The translations under genes were made by a program, and so were the position numbers. Below the pieces are notes generated by a model. That model was not told where the DNA came from. It saw nothing but the letters and a program-made list of their open reading frames with translations, and did no database searches. This document shows positions 17,261 to 27,134 of a DNA stretch of 64,000 bases, piece by piece. Source of the stretch: Flavobacterium sp. 123 (GTDB lineage: Bacteria; Bacteroidota; Bacteroidia; Flavobacteriales; Flavobacteriaceae); assembly GCF_003634825.1 (NCBI RefSeq), contig NZ_RBXD01000001.1, positions 704,501 to 768,500 on the forward strand, written 5' to 3'. The first letter of the stretch is position 1. The number at the start of each line of letters is the position of its first letter.

Positions 17261-17286
17261 AATAGCCTACCTTTGTGTGGGCTATT
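17261..17286 (+). promoter_or_regulatory. hairpin with a TAnnTTTG promoter element in its loop
   Basis: AATAGCC (17261-17267) pairs with GGCTATT (17280-17286), followed by a T run, so it can end the DUF4136 transcript. The loop holds TACCTTTG (17268-17275), a good -7 element for the haemoglobin gene. Terminator and promoter are thus nested in 26 bases. Confidence 0.5.
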
Positions 17287-17299
17287 TTTACATCACACA

Positions 17300-17689
17300 A
17301 TGACACCAGTTAAAGACATATCAAACTTAGAAGACATCAAAACTTTGGTAAATACTTTCTATTCAAAAGTACAACAAGACCCATTTATTGGCCCCATTTT
17401 TAATGAAAAAATAGGGAATCGATGGCCAGAACATTTAGAAAAGATGTATCGATTTTGGGAAACAATTTTACTAGAAGTTCATAGTTATTCTGGCAGCCCA
17501 TTTCCACCTCACAAACAACTTCCTGTTGCAATTGAGCATTTTGCACAATGGATGGCCATTTTTACAGAAACAGTAGATGATTTATTTGTTGGTCCTCTTG
17601 CTGAAGAAGCAAAATTGCGCGCCAAAAATATGGCTGAAATGTTCAACTATAAAATTGAATATTTTAGAAACATGGAAAAAAGCCAATAA
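17300..17689 (+). CDS. group III truncated haemoglobin
   Basis: The 129-residue product fits group III truncated haemoglobins: ISNLEDIKTLVNTFYSKV with the B-helix Tyr, FNEKIGNRWPEHLEKMYRFWETIL, SPFPPHKQLP, and the proximal His in IEHFAQWMAIF. Such proteins bind oxygen or NO with poorly defined roles. The first ATG (17273) falls inside a -7 promoter element, so I place the start at 17300 (MTPVKDIS). A link to the nitrite/NO genes at the left end is possible but there is no shared operator before it. Confidence 0.86.
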   Translation: MTPVKDISNLEDIKTLVNTFYSKVQQDPFIGPIFNEKIGNRWPEHLEKMYRFWETILLEVHSYSGSPFPPHKQLPVAIEHFAQWMAIFTETVDDLFVGPLAEEAKLRAKNMAEMFNYKIEYFRNMEKSQ

Positions 17690-17708
17690 CTTAATTCTTC
17701 TTGAGCTT

Positions 17709-18329
17709 TTATAATTTTATAGTTTGACTTAAATCTTTTTCGTTTTCAATTGTTTTGCCTTCGTATTTAAGCTTCCAATTCATGGTATTCGTTAGAATCA
17801 ACATTTTTGACAGTTCGCTTATTAAACGATTTTTAGCATTGGCTTTAAGCGATGATTTCTCTATTTTCTTGGCCAAATTAGCTTTAACTAATTTGTTTAT
17901 TTTATTGTAATCGTCTCCGGTGAAAGGATTTAACTTACTTTGCTCAACATCATAAAATTGAAGATCTGGGCTTATTTTTATTTCTTCTTTTGGAATACTT
18001 AAAATTGTAATTGTTTTATTTTTTTCATCAATATCATATTTCATTTGATGCAAATCATACGCTACAGTGACATCTGCATTGACAATAATAAGTGCTTTTT
18101 TTTCGAAAGAAAGCATATCCATTAAATATTTTTCTTGATTCTTATAGGTTATCACTTCAGCAAAATGCCCTTCGGTAACTACTAATTTTCCAACATTTAC
18201 AATTTGTTGTTGAATTAGATTTGTATTATAATCTAAGTCCTCACTATCTCCTTTTTTGAATTCACAAAACTTGAATAGCAAAATAGTACTGATGAGGATT
18301 CCTATACCAATAAAAACTCTTTTTTGCAT
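17709..18329 (-). CDS. DUF4230 membrane-anchored protein
   Basis: A single N-terminal hydrophobic segment (VFIGIGILISTILLFKFCEF) anchors a soluble domain recognisable as DUF4230: VGKLVVTEGHFAEVITYKNQ, KKALIIVNADVTVAYDLHQM, and FYDVEQSKLNPFTGDDYNKI. The 206 residues are typical. No activity is known for this family. It follows the GSCFA gene by two bases on the same strand, so the pair is cotranscribed. Confidence 0.82.
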   Translation of the reverse strand: MQKRVFIGIGILISTILLFKFCEFKKGDSEDLDYNTNLIQQQIVNVGKLVVTEGHFAEVITYKNQEKYLMDMLSFEKKALIIVNADVTVAYDLHQMKYDIDEKNKTITILSIPKEEIKISPDLQFYDVEQSKLNPFTGDDYNKINKLVKANLAKKIEKSSLKANAKNRLISELSKMLILTNTMNWKLKYEGKTIENEKDLSQTIKL

Positions 18330-18331
18330 AT

Positions 18332-19273
18332 CTAAAATTTTATAAATGGATACTTTGACACCAATTTAGTTATTTTTTCTTTCCGTTTAAGTTCAAACTT
18401 TAAGTGACTTTCAGCTTTTGGATTAAAGGGTTTATGCGATAAACTTTTTTGAATACTTTCAACTTCATCCATAATAGGAAAGGCAGTTTTAGAAATTGAA
18501 GTTTCCTTGAAACGCTCCCAAATATAATCTATTGCAACTTGATTAGGATGCAACATATCTTCTGCATAAAAACGATAATCACGAAGTTCGTCCATCATAA
18601 TTTCATAGCTTGGAAAATACGTTTCTGACTGACTTAAAACTTGATGAATGCCAGAAATTAAATTGGCTTTACTCCATTGATTTTCTACAAAACCATCTTT
18701 GATATGTCGTACTGGTGAAATGGTGAAAATAATATTGGAATCTGGATTTAAAGAATGAATGAATTGAATGGTTTGCTTAATACTTTCTTTTATAGTTTCA
18801 ATGGATAACAATTCTTTTTTAAATTCTTTTTGAGGAACTTTATGGCAATTAGCAACAATTTCATTGTTTTCAATATTTCTATACACCCATGAAGTTCCAT
18901 AAGTAATTATAACTTGTGAGGCTGCTTGTAATTGTTTTTTGGTTTGTTTTAGAATTGAATTTAATGAAGTCAATAGCTCTTCTTTGCTTTCATTACTCAA
19001 ATCAGAATGTACATCGAATGAATGCCAACATTCATTATAAAAGAAAATATCTGCTTCCGTAAAAACAGTAGCAGTTACAACTTTACTGATCATTTTTTCG
19101 ATAGAAACTGGATTGAAAATTATTCCAAAAGGATTTACAGTATTCTGAAACTTATAATATTCAAATTTATCTCCAATGTTTTCTGCAAAACAAGAGCCTA
19201 GCAATATTATTTTACAATTATAATCAATTGGTTTTGTTGCTGTAGAAATTGGTACTTGAGTTCTGAAATTCAT
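18332..19273 (-). CDS. GSCFA-domain protein
   Basis: The defining motif is visible as LLGSCFAENIGDKFEYYK near residue 30, where GSCFA resembles the nucleophile block of SGNH/GDSL hydrolases (usually GDS). Further blocks are NPFGIIFNPVSI, WHSFDVHS, IITYGTSWVYR, KVPQKEF and FTISPVRHIKDGF, and the late DxxH-like block AEDMLHPNQVA. A hydrolase or acyl-esterase activity on a glycan or lipid is inference from the fold. It is 313 residues and sits immediately upstream of the DUF4230 gene. Confidence 0.88.
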   Translation of the reverse strand: MNFRTQVPISTATKPIDYNCKIILLGSCFAENIGDKFEYYKFQNTVNPFGIIFNPVSIEKMISKVVTATVFTEADIFFYNECWHSFDVHSDLSNESKEELLTSLNSILKQTKKQLQAASQVIITYGTSWVYRNIENNEIVANCHKVPQKEFKKELLSIETIKESIKQTIQFIHSLNPDSNIIFTISPVRHIKDGFVENQWSKANLISGIHQVLSQSETYFPSYEIMMDELRDYRFYAEDMLHPNQVAIDYIWERFKETSISKTAFPIMDEVESIQKSLSHKPFNPKAESHLKFELKRKEKITKLVSKYPFIKF

Positions 19274-19301
19274 AAAGATCTGTTTCTACAAACGTAATAA
19301 T

Positions 19302-20084
19302 TTATTGGTAAAAATAGTCTGTTTTTAAATAACCAATTGTTCCATTATCTAAAATAGCAGTTTCTGAAACTTCCTCAATTGGATAATCATCAACATCATA
19401 TTTAAAAGCTGTTTTATAAAATTTAGCTGAAGATGTTACTTGATCGCCTTGAGTAGTGGTTGAAATTAGTACACTTGTCAAACTATTGTTCAATGAAATT
19501 TTTTGATTTTGATCCAATAGCTTTCTATATCCCAACACATTACGCATAGGATTATTTTTAGAATCATATTCAAAACTTACGTTAGATGTCGAAATAGTTC
19601 CTTCAGGAGTATCATCAGCGATAGTTTCGGTTTTTATTAAATTTTCATTTTGAAAATACAAAGTTCCATGAGAAACTTTAACTTCAGGATTGTCTGAATC
19701 TAAAATAAATTTTTCAAATGAAATGGTTCCATTTAGATTATAAACATAACTTATTCTGTAATTATTTAATGACTTTACTTGTACTAATTGCCCTCCAACA
19801 TAGCTATATTCAATGGTTTCACTAAGTTGATTCTGTTTGTCAAAAACTACTATTTTAGTAATTAAGTCATTGTCATACGTGAAATCCGTATGTTTTAAAA
19901 CCCCATCAATACTAACAATTTTGCTTCCAATATAAGTATACATTGTCGAAGTAGAAGCTCCATCTGAAGAAGTAGCAACAACTCTTTTTAACAATTTTAT
20001 CGTATCAACACTTTCTGTTGAACAAGCGTAAAAAGCGAATAAAAGAACGGATAAAATCCAGTATATATATTTTATTTTTTTCAT
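19302..20084 (-). CDS. lipoprotein of unknown function
   Basis: From ATG 20084 the chain begins MKKIKYIYWILSVLLFAFYA then CSTES, a clear lipobox, so I prefer this start to an ATG 24 codons upstream. The remainder is beta-strand rich with repeated short blocks (YTYIGSKIVSIDGV, TDFTYDNDLITKI, IEYSYVGGQLVQV, SFEYDSKNNPM, FYKTAFKYDVDDYPIEEV) that recall YD/RHS-like strands found in Bacteroidetes lipoproteins. About 260 residues. It lies 28 bases before the GSCFA gene and may share its transcript. No function assigned. Confidence 0.7.
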   Translation of the reverse strand: MKKIKYIYWILSVLLFAFYACSTESVDTIKLLKRVVATSSDGASTSTMYTYIGSKIVSIDGVLKHTDFTYDNDLITKIVVFDKQNQLSETIEYSYVGGQLVQVKSLNNYRISYVYNLNGTISFEKFILDSDNPEVKVSHGTLYFQNENLIKTETIADDTPEGTISTSNVSFEYDSKNNPMRNVLGYRKLLDQNQKISLNNSLTSVLISTTTQGDQVTSSAKFYKTAFKYDVDDYPIEEVSETAILDNGTIGYLKTDYFYQ

Positions 20085-20250
20085 AACACATTTGCCTTTG
20101 TTAGCCCTTTCGAAACTAGACAAACCAAACGTATAGAAATTAATTAAAACCCACAAAATTCATCGTTACAAACCCAATATTTCGGTTAAAATACTATTTT
20201 CAAACCGTATTTCATCATTATTTTAAATCCTTATAATTAAGAACATTAAA

Positions 20251-20290
20251 CAAAAAAAGAACCCTTTTAGAACCTAAATTCCAAAAGGGC
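20251..20290 (-). terminator. terminator downstream of alaS
   Basis: CCCTTTTAGAA and TTCCAAAAGGG form a stem with one G-T wobble; on the minus strand it is followed by a T run (A run at 20252-20259 on plus). Confidence 0.75.
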
Positions 20291-20319
20291 TTTGATATCC
20301 TATTACGACTAAATTTGCC

Positions 20320-22956
20320 TTAGTTCACAAATTCAATCGCTTTGTTTAAAGCTTCTTTGATTCCGCTTGCATTTTTACCTTTTCCAGATGCAAAGAAGGG
20401 TTGTCCTCCACCGTTTCCATCAATATATTTACCTAATTCTCTAATTACATTTCCAGCATTTAATAATTTCTCTGCTACTAATTCTTTTGAAATATAACAA
20501 TGAATGTTTGGCGCATTATCTTCAATTGAAGCTAAAAATACAAATGAATTTGGCTTAGAACTTCCTAATGCTTGTGCCAAATCTTTGGTTGAACTCATGC
20601 TTAAATCAACTTGTTTCGCCAAAAAGTTAAGTCCGTTTATTTCTTGGAAATCAGCAATTAAAGTATTTTTGAGCCCTTCGATTTTCTCTTTCAATAATTG
20701 CTCAATTTGTTTTTTCAATTTAGCATTGTCATCTTGTAATGATGCAACCGATTTTAAAACATCTTGAGGGTTTTTCAAAGTCTCTTTTATTTCTGCCAAA
20801 GTATGCTCTTGATTCGCATAGAAATTTTTCACAGCATCACCTGTAATTGCTTCAATACGACGAATACCAGCTGCAACAGCTCCTTCTGAAATGATTTTGA
20901 AATGCCAAATTTCAGCAGTATTTTTCACGTGAATTCCACCACACAATTCCATACTTTGCCCAAATTTTATCGCACGAACATTATCACCGTATTTTTCACC
21001 AAATAATGCCATTGCTCCTTCGTCTAAGGCTTGTTGAATCGGAATGTTTCTTCTTTCAATCAATGGTAATTGCTCTTGAATTCTTGCATTTACAAAGTCT
21101 TCTACTTGTTTGATTTCTTCATCAGTAACTTTACTGAAATGTGAAAAGTCAAAACGTAAATTATTTGAATTTACTAAAGATCCTTTTTGCTCCACATGAG
21201 TTCCTAAAATACTTCTCAAAGCCTGATGCATCAAGTGTGTTGCCGAGTGATTTTTAGCAGTCGCTAATCTTAAATCGGTATTAACTTTAGCCACAAAACT
21301 TGCATTAACATTCTCTGGAAGTTGTTTTGTAAAATGTAGAATTAAGTTATTTTCTTTTTTAGTATCAATAATAGCAATCGTTTCGTTAGCTGAAACTAAC
21401 GTTCCTTTATCACCAACTTGCCCTCCTCCTTCTGGATAGAATGGCGTATTATCTAAAACGATTTGGTATAAAATCCCATCTTTTTTAGAATCTACTTTAC
21501 GAATACGTGTAATTTTCACTTCGTTTTCTACTTGATCATAACCAACGAATGTTTCTACATTACCCGAAATCAAAACAGACCAATCCTCTGTTGAAACTTC
21601 TGAAGCAGCACGCGAACGATTTTTTTGCTCTTGCATTGCTGCATTAAATCCAGCTTCGTCTAAATCAAATCCTTTTTCTCTTAAAATTAAAGCCGTTAAA
21701 TCAATTGGAAATCCAAAAGTATCATACAGCTCAAATGCTTTAGCGCCTGAAACTTCTTTTCCTTTAGTTTCGGCAACCACGTTTTCTAACAGTTGTAATC
21801 CTTGGTCCAATGTTCTCAAGAAAGAAGCTTCTTCTTCACGAATTACATTCGTCACAAATTGCTGTTGCGATTTGATTTCCGGGAAAAATTCGCCCATTTG
21901 ATTGGCTAAAACTTCAACTAATTTATTGATAAAAGGTTCTTTAGTATTCAAAAATGTAAATCCGTAACGAATCGCACGACGTAAAATTCTACGAATTACG
22001 TAACCAGCACCTGTATTTGATGGCAATTGTCCGTCAGCAATAGCAAAAGCCACTGCACGAACGTGGTCCACAACCACACGAATCGCAATATTAGTTTTGT
22101 TTTGTTCTTCTGATATGTTTTTAACTTCGTTTGAAGTGTATTTCAATCCTGTTATTTGTTCTACTTTTTCAATAAGCGGTGTAAAAACATCCGTGTCATA
22201 ATTAGATGTTTTTCCTTGCAATGCCATACACAAACGTTCAAATCCCATTCCAGTATCCACGTGTTGTGCAGGTAATTTTTCTAAAGAACCATCCGCTTTA
22301 CGATTGAATTCCATGAAAACGTTGTTCCAAATTTCAACTACTTGTGGATGGTCATTATTCACTAAACTTTTTCCTGAAACAAGCAATTTTTCTGCTTCTG
22401 GACGCAAATCAACATGAATTTCAGAACATGGCCCACAAGGTCCTTGGTCACCCATTTCCCAGAAATTGTCTTTTTTGTTACCAAGAATAATTCGGTCTTC
22501 ATCAATTAAAGTTTTCCAAATATCCCAAGCTTCTTGATCAAACGGCACATTATCTTCTTTACTTCCTTCAAAAACAGAAACATAAAGATTTTCTTTTGGA
22601 ATTTTATACACTTCGGTTAACAATTCCCAAGCCCAGTTGATAGCTTCTTTTTTGAAATAATCTCCAAAAGACCAATTTCCAAGCATTTCAAACATGGTGT
22701 GATGGTAGGTGTCAAAACCTACGTCTTCCAAATCATTATGTTTTCCTGAAACACGAAGACATTTTTGCGTATCGGCTATTCTAGGACTTTTTGGAGTTCC
22801 ATTCCCTAAAAAGTATTCTTTGAATTGTGCCATTCCTGAATTATTAAACATCAGTGTTGGATCATCCTTAAGAACGATTGGTGCTGATGGAACGATTAAA
22901 TGTTCTTTACTTTTAAAAAACTCTAGAAATTGTTTACGTACGTCTTGTGATTTCAT
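20320..22956 (-). CDS. alaS: alanyl-tRNA synthetase
   Basis: AlaS charges tRNA-Ala and edits misacylated product. The catalytic class II domain shows [54 protein letters not shown] and [10 protein letters not shown]; the editing domain carries [12 protein letters not shown] and the metal ligands near CGGIHVKNT; a DHHA1-type C-terminal part ends with [17 protein letters not shown]. The 878 residues are full length. It is transcribed alone with its own terminator. Confidence 0.98.
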   Translation of the reverse strand: MKSQDVRKQFLEFFKSKEHLIVPSAPIVLKDDPTLMFNNSGMAQFKEYFLGNGTPKSPRIADTQKCLRVSGKHNDLEDVGFDTYHHTMFEMLGNWSFGDYFKKEAINWAWELLTEVYKIPKENLYVSVFEGSKEDNVPFDQEAWDIWKTLIDEDRIILGNKKDNFWEMGDQGPCGPCSEIHVDLRPEAEKLLVSGKSLVNNDHPQVVEIWNNVFMEFNRKADGSLEKLPAQHVDTGMGFERLCMALQGKTSNYDTDVFTPLIEKVEQITGLKYTSNEVKNISEEQNKTNIAIRVVVDHVRAVAFAIADGQLPSNTGAGYVIRRILRRAIRYGFTFLNTKEPFINKLVEVLANQMGEFFPEIKSQQQFVTNVIREEEASFLRTLDQGLQLLENVVAETKGKEVSGAKAFELYDTFGFPIDLTALILREKGFDLDEAGFNAAMQEQKNRSRAASEVSTEDWSVLISGNVETFVGYDQVENEVKITRIRKVDSKKDGILYQIVLDNTPFYPEGGGQVGDKGTLVSANETIAIIDTKKENNLILHFTKQLPENVNASFVAKVNTDLRLATAKNHSATHLMHQALRSILGTHVEQKGSLVNSNNLRFDFSHFSKVTDEEIKQVEDFVNARIQEQLPLIERRNIPIQQALDEGAMALFGEKYGDNVRAIKFGQSMELCGGIHVKNTAEIWHFKIISEGAVAAGIRRIEAITGDAVKNFYANQEHTLAEIKETLKNPQDVLKSVASLQDDNAKLKKQIEQLLKEKIEGLKNTLIADFQEINGLNFLAKQVDLSMSSTKDLAQALGSSKPNSFVFLASIEDNAPNIHCYISKELVAEKLLNAGNVIRELGKYIDGNGGGQPFFASGKGKNASGIKEALNKAIEFVN

Positions 22957-23072
22957 TTTTTAATTTCTTTAGCCCAGATAATACTATAAAACAGCTCTAA
23001 ATATTAGAACTTGCAATTATTAACTAGAATAGGCTCATTAATTTATTTATTATTAAAAAAAGGAGGGAACAA

Positions 23073-23102
23073 ATGAAACATTTATTAAATTTGTTCGTCT
23101 AA
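23073..23102 (+). other. nine-codon ORF with strong Shine-Dalgarno inside an inverted repeat
   Basis: AGGAGGG precedes ATG 23073 by six bases and the frame reads MKHLLNLFV then TAA, ending 38 bases before the M23 peptidase gene. Strong Shine-Dalgarno sequences are rare in this window. GAACAAAT (23068-23075) and ATTTGTTC (23089-23096) form an 8-base inverted repeat covering the ORF. It could be a leader peptide or, read on the minus strand, a chance structure upstream of alaS. Confidence 0.25.
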
Positions 23103-23140
23103 CCTTTTTTACAAGGTGCAAAAATAGGGTATTTTAAAAT

Positions 23141-24118
23141 ATGTCGAAAGTAAAATATTATTACGATTCCGAAAATCTGGCGTATCGAAAAATAAAAACA
23201 CGAAAAGCTAAAAAAATTGGCGTGGTTGCCTTGTTTTTATTGGCTTCAGCCTTATTTGGTTTTTTAAGTTTCTTTGTTTTGTTGAATACTCCTTATTTTG
23301 AGACCCCAAAAGACCGGTTGCAAGCACGTGAAATTGACAATTTGAAATTAAATTATGCCATTTTAAACAAAAAAATGGACCAGCTCAATACTGTTGTAGA
23401 TGCCATTGAAGATCGAGATAATAATATATATAGAGTATATTTCAATAAATCAGCGATTCCAGATGAGGAACGAAAATCAGGTTTTTCAGGAGCTAATCGC
23501 TATGCGGTATTAGAAGGTTATAACAATTCCGAACTGGTAATTAACACCACCAAACGAGTTGACATTTTGAGTAAAGAACTAGACGTTCAGTCCAAATCAT
23601 TAGATGAAATTTTTAAACTTGCCAAAGCAAAAAACAACTTATTGTCAGCTATTCCTGCCATTCAGCCAGTTAGGAATGAAAATTTAAAACAAATGGCTTC
23701 TGGTTTTGGATACCGATCAGATCCATTTACCAAAGTTAAAAAAATGCACGAAGGAATGGACTTTACAGCTAAAACTGGAACTCCTATTTATGCAACTGGT
23801 GATGGATTAGTAGCAAAATCTGACAATACAGCCTCTGGTTTTGGTAATCATATCGTAATTCGGCACGGATTTGGATACGAAACTTTGTATGCGCATTTAA
23901 GTAAATATAAAGTTCGAGCTGGGCAACGTGTAAAACGAGGAGATGTTATAGGATATGTAGGAAGTACAGGAAGGTCAGAAGGGCCACATTTACATTATGA
24001 AGTGCATAAAGACGGTAAGGTGGTAAATCCACTAAACTTTTATTACGGAAATATTTCGGCTGTGGAGTATGTAGCCATCGCCCAATTAGCAAATCAAGAA
24101 AACCAATCATTAGACTAA
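23141..24118 (+). CDS. M23-family (LytM) peptidase, membrane anchored
   Basis: The protein has a short cytoplasmic N-terminus, one membrane span (VVALFLLASALFGFLSFFVLL), a helical periplasmic stalk and a C-terminal LytM domain. Zinc and catalytic residues are visible in KKMHEGMDF (His and Asp), YETLYAHLSKY and the HLHYEV motif. Such enzymes cut peptidoglycan crosslinks or, when anchored, act in divisome and envelope shaping. The 325-residue length and layout match the flavobacterial homologues. The stop overlaps the start of the MerR gene by one base, so the two are coupled. Confidence 0.92.
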   Translation: MSKVKYYYDSENLAYRKIKTRKAKKIGVVALFLLASALFGFLSFFVLLNTPYFETPKDRLQAREIDNLKLNYAILNKKMDQLNTVVDAIEDRDNNIYRVYFNKSAIPDEERKSGFSGANRYAVLEGYNNSELVINTTKRVDILSKELDVQSKSLDEIFKLAKAKNNLLSAIPAIQPVRNENLKQMASGFGYRSDPFTKVKKMHEGMDFTAKTGTPIYATGDGLVAKSDNTASGFGNHIVIRHGFGYETLYAHLSKYKVRAGQRVKRGDVIGYVGSTGRSEGPHLHYEVHKDGKVVNPLNFYYGNISAVEYVAIAQLANQENQSLD

Positions 24119-24450
24119 TGCATATAGAATTATCAGCAGACAAAAGATATTACAGCATAGGCGAAGTTGCCAAAGCTTTTGAAGTAAACGCCTCGCTTAT
24201 CCGTTTTTGGGACAACGAATTTGATATTCTGAAACCGAAAAAAAATGCCAAAGGAAATCGAATGTTTACTCCTGAAGATGTAAAAAATTTACAATTAATC
24301 TTTCATTTAGTCAAAGAAAGAGGCTTTACACTCGAAGGCGCAAAAACCCATCTAAAAGAAGGACAAAAGAAAACTTTGGACAAATTTGAGATTATTAGCA
24401 AACTAGAAACCATTAGAACACAATTAACAAATATTAAAAATCAACTTTAA
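24118..24450 (+). CDS. MerR-family transcriptional regulator
   Basis: A winged helix-turn-helix of the MerR type fills most of the 110 residues: YYSIGEVAKAFEVNASLIRF, WDNEF, then KGNRMFTPEDVKNLQLIFHLVKERGFTLEGAK. A short coiled coil (KFEIISKLETIRTQLTNIKNQL) probably dimerises it. There is no metal-binding cysteine or effector domain. The ATG overlaps the M23 peptidase stop codon, and a LemA gene follows 12 bases later. Target unknown. Confidence 0.88.
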   Translation: MHIELSADKRYYSIGEVAKAFEVNASLIRFWDNEFDILKPKKNAKGNRMFTPEDVKNLQLIFHLVKERGFTLEGAKTHLKEGQKKTLDKFEIISKLETIRTQLTNIKNQL

Positions 24451-24462
24451 AACTAAAAAAAC

Positions 24463-25050
24463 ATGAAAAGATTTTTGCCTTGGATTATTGGAGCAGTACT
24501 TATTTTAGGAATTTACAGCTGGGTTAAAGGAATTAACAATACAGCCGTAACTTACGAACAAGATATTAATGAAGCTTGGGGTAATGTTCAAACTTCTTAC
24601 CAAAGAAGAAATGACCTAATTGGTAATTTAGTAAACACTGTAAAAGGAGCTGCTGACTTTGAAAAAAGTACATTAACAGCTGTTATTGAGGCTCGCGCCA
24701 AAGCAACATCCGTAAAAATTGACCCAACTAATATCACTCCAGAACAGTTAACTCAGTTTAATCAAGCTCAAAGTGGTGTTAGCAGTTCATTATCAAGATT
24801 ATTAGTAACTGTAGAAAAATATCCTGACTTGAAAGCCAATGAAAACTTCTTGAAATTACAAGATGAATTGGCTAGTACAGAAAACCAAATTTTAACTGCA
24901 AGAACTCGTTTCAACGAAGCCGTTAAACCTTACAACACGCATATTAGAACGTTCCCAAACTCTATATTTGCAGGAATGTTTGGCTTTAAGGAAAAACCTT
25001 ATTTTGAAGCTGCTGTTGGTGCGGACAAACCCGTTGAAGTAAAATTCTAA
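24463..25050 (+). CDS. LemA-family membrane protein
   Basis: LemA proteins have one N-terminal membrane segment (WIIGAVLILGIYSWV) and a helical bundle outside. The family block NEAWGNVQTSYQRRNDLIGNLVNTVKG is clear, with LTAVIEARAKA and FNEAVKPYNTHIRTFPN later. The 195 residues fit. It begins a trio with two TPM-domain genes, an arrangement common in Bacteroidetes. The biochemical role is unsettled. Confidence 0.93.
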   Translation: MKRFLPWIIGAVLILGIYSWVKGINNTAVTYEQDINEAWGNVQTSYQRRNDLIGNLVNTVKGAADFEKSTLTAVIEARAKATSVKIDPTNITPEQLTQFNQAQSGVSSSLSRLLVTVEKYPDLKANENFLKLQDELASTENQILTARTRFNEAVKPYNTHIRTFPNSIFAGMFGFKEKPYFEAAVGADKPVEVKF

Positions 25051-25060
25051 TATCTAAATA

Positions 25061-25498
25061 ATGTCAAAAGTAGAAGATTTTTTAACCAAGGAAGAAGAAC
25101 AAGAAATTGTTGAAGCTATTCGTGTGGCTGAAAAAAACACTTCTGGCGAAATTAGAATACACATAGAAAAAACAACTTCCAAAGCAGCTTTTGATAGGGC
25201 TTTGGAAGTTTTTCATGAATTAAAAATGAATGAAACCCAACTTCAAAATGGTGTTTTAATTTATTTAGCTGTTACCGATAAAAAGTTTGTAATTTGTGGA
25301 GACAAAGGAATAAATGATGTTGTTTCCGAAGATTTTTGGGACACTACAAAAGAAGTCATGGCAGCTCAATTCAAAACAGGAAATTTCAAGCAAGGTTTGA
25401 TTGACGGCATAACTAAAGCGGGACATCAACTAAGTACTAATTTTCCTTGGAAAGAAAATGATACCAATGAATTATCAAATGAAATATCAAAAGGGTAA
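25061..25498 (+). CDS. soluble TPM-domain protein
   Basis: The TPM domain (also called Repair_PSII-like) is recognisable in LTKEEEQEIVEAIRVAEKNTSGEIRIHIE, MNETQLQNGVLIYLAVTDKKFVICGDKGI and QGLIDGITKAGHQL. There is no signal peptide or membrane segment, unlike the next gene. At 145 residues the whole protein is one domain. It lies between lemA and a second TPM gene with a one-base overlap to the latter. Confidence 0.88.
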   Translation: MSKVEDFLTKEEEQEIVEAIRVAEKNTSGEIRIHIEKTTSKAAFDRALEVFHELKMNETQLQNGVLIYLAVTDKKFVICGDKGINDVVSEDFWDTTKEVMAAQFKTGNFKQGLIDGITKAGHQLSTNFPWKENDTNELSNEISKG

Positions 25499-26298
25499 TG
25501 ACTTTATATAAAAAAAACACTTCAATATTAGTGAAACTTTTGGTTTGTTTCCTTTTTACACAAATCAGTTTTGCCCAATTTACAATTCCAGAAAAACCAG
25601 ATTTTCAGACTTCTGTATATGATTATGCCAACCTTTTGAGTGCAACTGAAAAATCACAACTGGAGGAAAAACTAATCAAATATTCTGACTCAACAACAAC
25701 CCAAATTGTGGTGATTACCATTGAAAGCTTAAAAGGCGAAGATGTAAGTCAATTAGCTACAAAATGGGCCCATACATGGGGTTTTGGTCAAGCCAAAGAA
25801 GACAATGGAGTAATTATTTTAGTTGCAAAAGACGAAAGGAAAATAGCAATTAATCCTGGTTATGGACTTGAAGACCGATTGACAGCTGGAATTGGTGGAG
25901 AAATAATTCGAAATATAATCATTCCTGAATTTAAAGCAGGAAGCTATTATAGCGGCTTAGACAAAGGTGCCGATGCTTTATTAGATGTTTTTAAAGGAAA
26001 ATATAAAGGCGAGCGAAAACAGACTAAAGAAAAAGATTTTCCTATTTTTCCATTAATAGTTATTGTAGTCATATTATTTGTTTTAATCTCAAGAAATAAA
26101 AATAGCGGAGGAAATTCTGGAAATTCTAATGGCGGAGGACCAAGTTTGCTTGATGTGATCATCTTAAGTAGCCTTGGTAGAAATAGCGGAGGTGGCGGTT
26201 TTGGAGGTTCTTCAGGTGGCGGTTTCGGTGGCGGAGGTTTTGGTGGTGGATTTGGCGGAGGTGGTTTCTCTGGCGGTGGTTCTAGCGGAAGCTGGTAA
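25498..26298 (+). CDS. YgcG-type TPM-domain membrane protein with Gly-rich tail
   Basis: A signal peptide (LVCFLFTQISFAQ) leads into a TPM domain: VYDYANLLSATEKSQLEEKL, TTQIVVITIESLKGEDVSQLA, WGFGQAKEDNGVIILVAKDERKIAI and GGEIIRNIIIPEFKAGSYYSGL. A membrane span (FPLIVIVVILFVLI) follows, and the tail is an extreme Gly/Phe/Ser repeat ending GSSGSW. The Gly-rich tail is normal for the YgcG family. It should sit in the inner membrane with the TPM domain outside. Third gene of the LemA/TPM trio. Confidence 0.9.
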   Translation: MTLYKKNTSILVKLLVCFLFTQISFAQFTIPEKPDFQTSVYDYANLLSATEKSQLEEKLIKYSDSTTTQIVVITIESLKGEDVSQLATKWAHTWGFGQAKEDNGVIILVAKDERKIAINPGYGLEDRLTAGIGGEIIRNIIIPEFKAGSYYSGLDKGADALLDVFKGKYKGERKQTKEKDFPIFPLIVIVVILFVLISRNKNSGGNSGNSNGGGPSLLDVIILSSLGRNSGGGGFGGSSGGGFGGGGFGGGFGGGGFSGGGSSGSW

Positions 26299-26354
26299 TT
26301 TTTAGCGGAGCACTTTAAAAATATCATTTATTTTTTTAACCAAATTATAATCCC

Positions 26355-27131
26355 ATGCGATATTCATTATTCTTTATTATGCTTTATAGTATTGTAGTGT
26401 CTGCACAAGGAGTAAATGATAGCATCAAAACTGGGAATTTAAATGAAATCAAAGAGCTGAATGAATTAATTGAAAAATGGCCAACCGCAGATAATTTCTA
26501 TTACAGAGGATATTCTTATTTTGCTATTAAAGATTATCAAAATGCACTTTCAGACTATAACAAAGCAATCGCCATTGATTCAACTGATTTTAAATACTTT
26601 TTTAGTAGAGGAAAACTAAAAGATGAAATCAAAGATTATAGAGGAGCTGTTTCAGATTACACAACATGTATTGCTCTAAACAAAATTTCGTATAAAGCAT
26701 ATTACAGTCGTGCTTTTTCAAAATCAAATTATGTAGATTTGTATGGTGCTATAGAAGACTATTCAAAATGTATTGAGATTAATCCTGATTGTGGTCCAGC
26801 CTATCTAAATAGAGGAATAATAAAAGCTCAAAAACAGCTGCATGAAGAGGCTATAAAAGATTTTGACAAAGCGTTATCACTCAATGTGAGTTTTATTGAA
26901 ACCATGAAGAATAGAGCAATTTCAAAAGCATTACTGAATCGCAAAGATGCCATAGATGATTTTAATGCTGTCGTTCAATCGGATCAAAAAAATGGGGAAG
27001 GATATTATAATAGGGCTTTGCACATTATAAATTTTAAATTAAAACAAGATTATTGTTCTGATTTAAAAAAAGCCAATCAATTAGGATTTATTCCTGCTAA
27101 AAAGTTACTAAATCAATACTGTAAATTATAA
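26355..27131 (+). CDS. tetratricopeptide repeat protein, secreted
   Basis: After a signal peptide (FFIMLYSIVVSAQG) the chain is built from about six TPR units, for example NFYYRGYSYFAIKDYQNALS, KAYYSRAFSKSNYVDLYGAI and PAYLNRGIIKAQKQLHEEAI. TPR arrays bind other proteins. The tail has two Cys. No enzymatic domain is present. It lies three bases before an Rrf2-type gene on the same strand, which may be read with it. Confidence 0.82.
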   Translation: MRYSLFFIMLYSIVVSAQGVNDSIKTGNLNEIKELNELIEKWPTADNFYYRGYSYFAIKDYQNALSDYNKAIAIDSTDFKYFFSRGKLKDEIKDYRGAVSDYTTCIALNKISYKAYYSRAFSKSNYVDLYGAIEDYSKCIEINPDCGPAYLNRGIIKAQKQLHEEAIKDFDKALSLNVSFIETMKNRAISKALLNRKDAIDDFNAVVQSDQKNGEGYYNRALHIINFKLKQDYCSDLKKANQLGFIPAKKLLNQYCKL

Positions 27132-27134
27132 AAA

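Noticed and set aside
25947..26327. A Pro/Glu-rich minus-strand frame
   Set aside because: It is the antisense reading of the Gly-rich tail of the TPM protein; codon pattern follows the plus strand gene.
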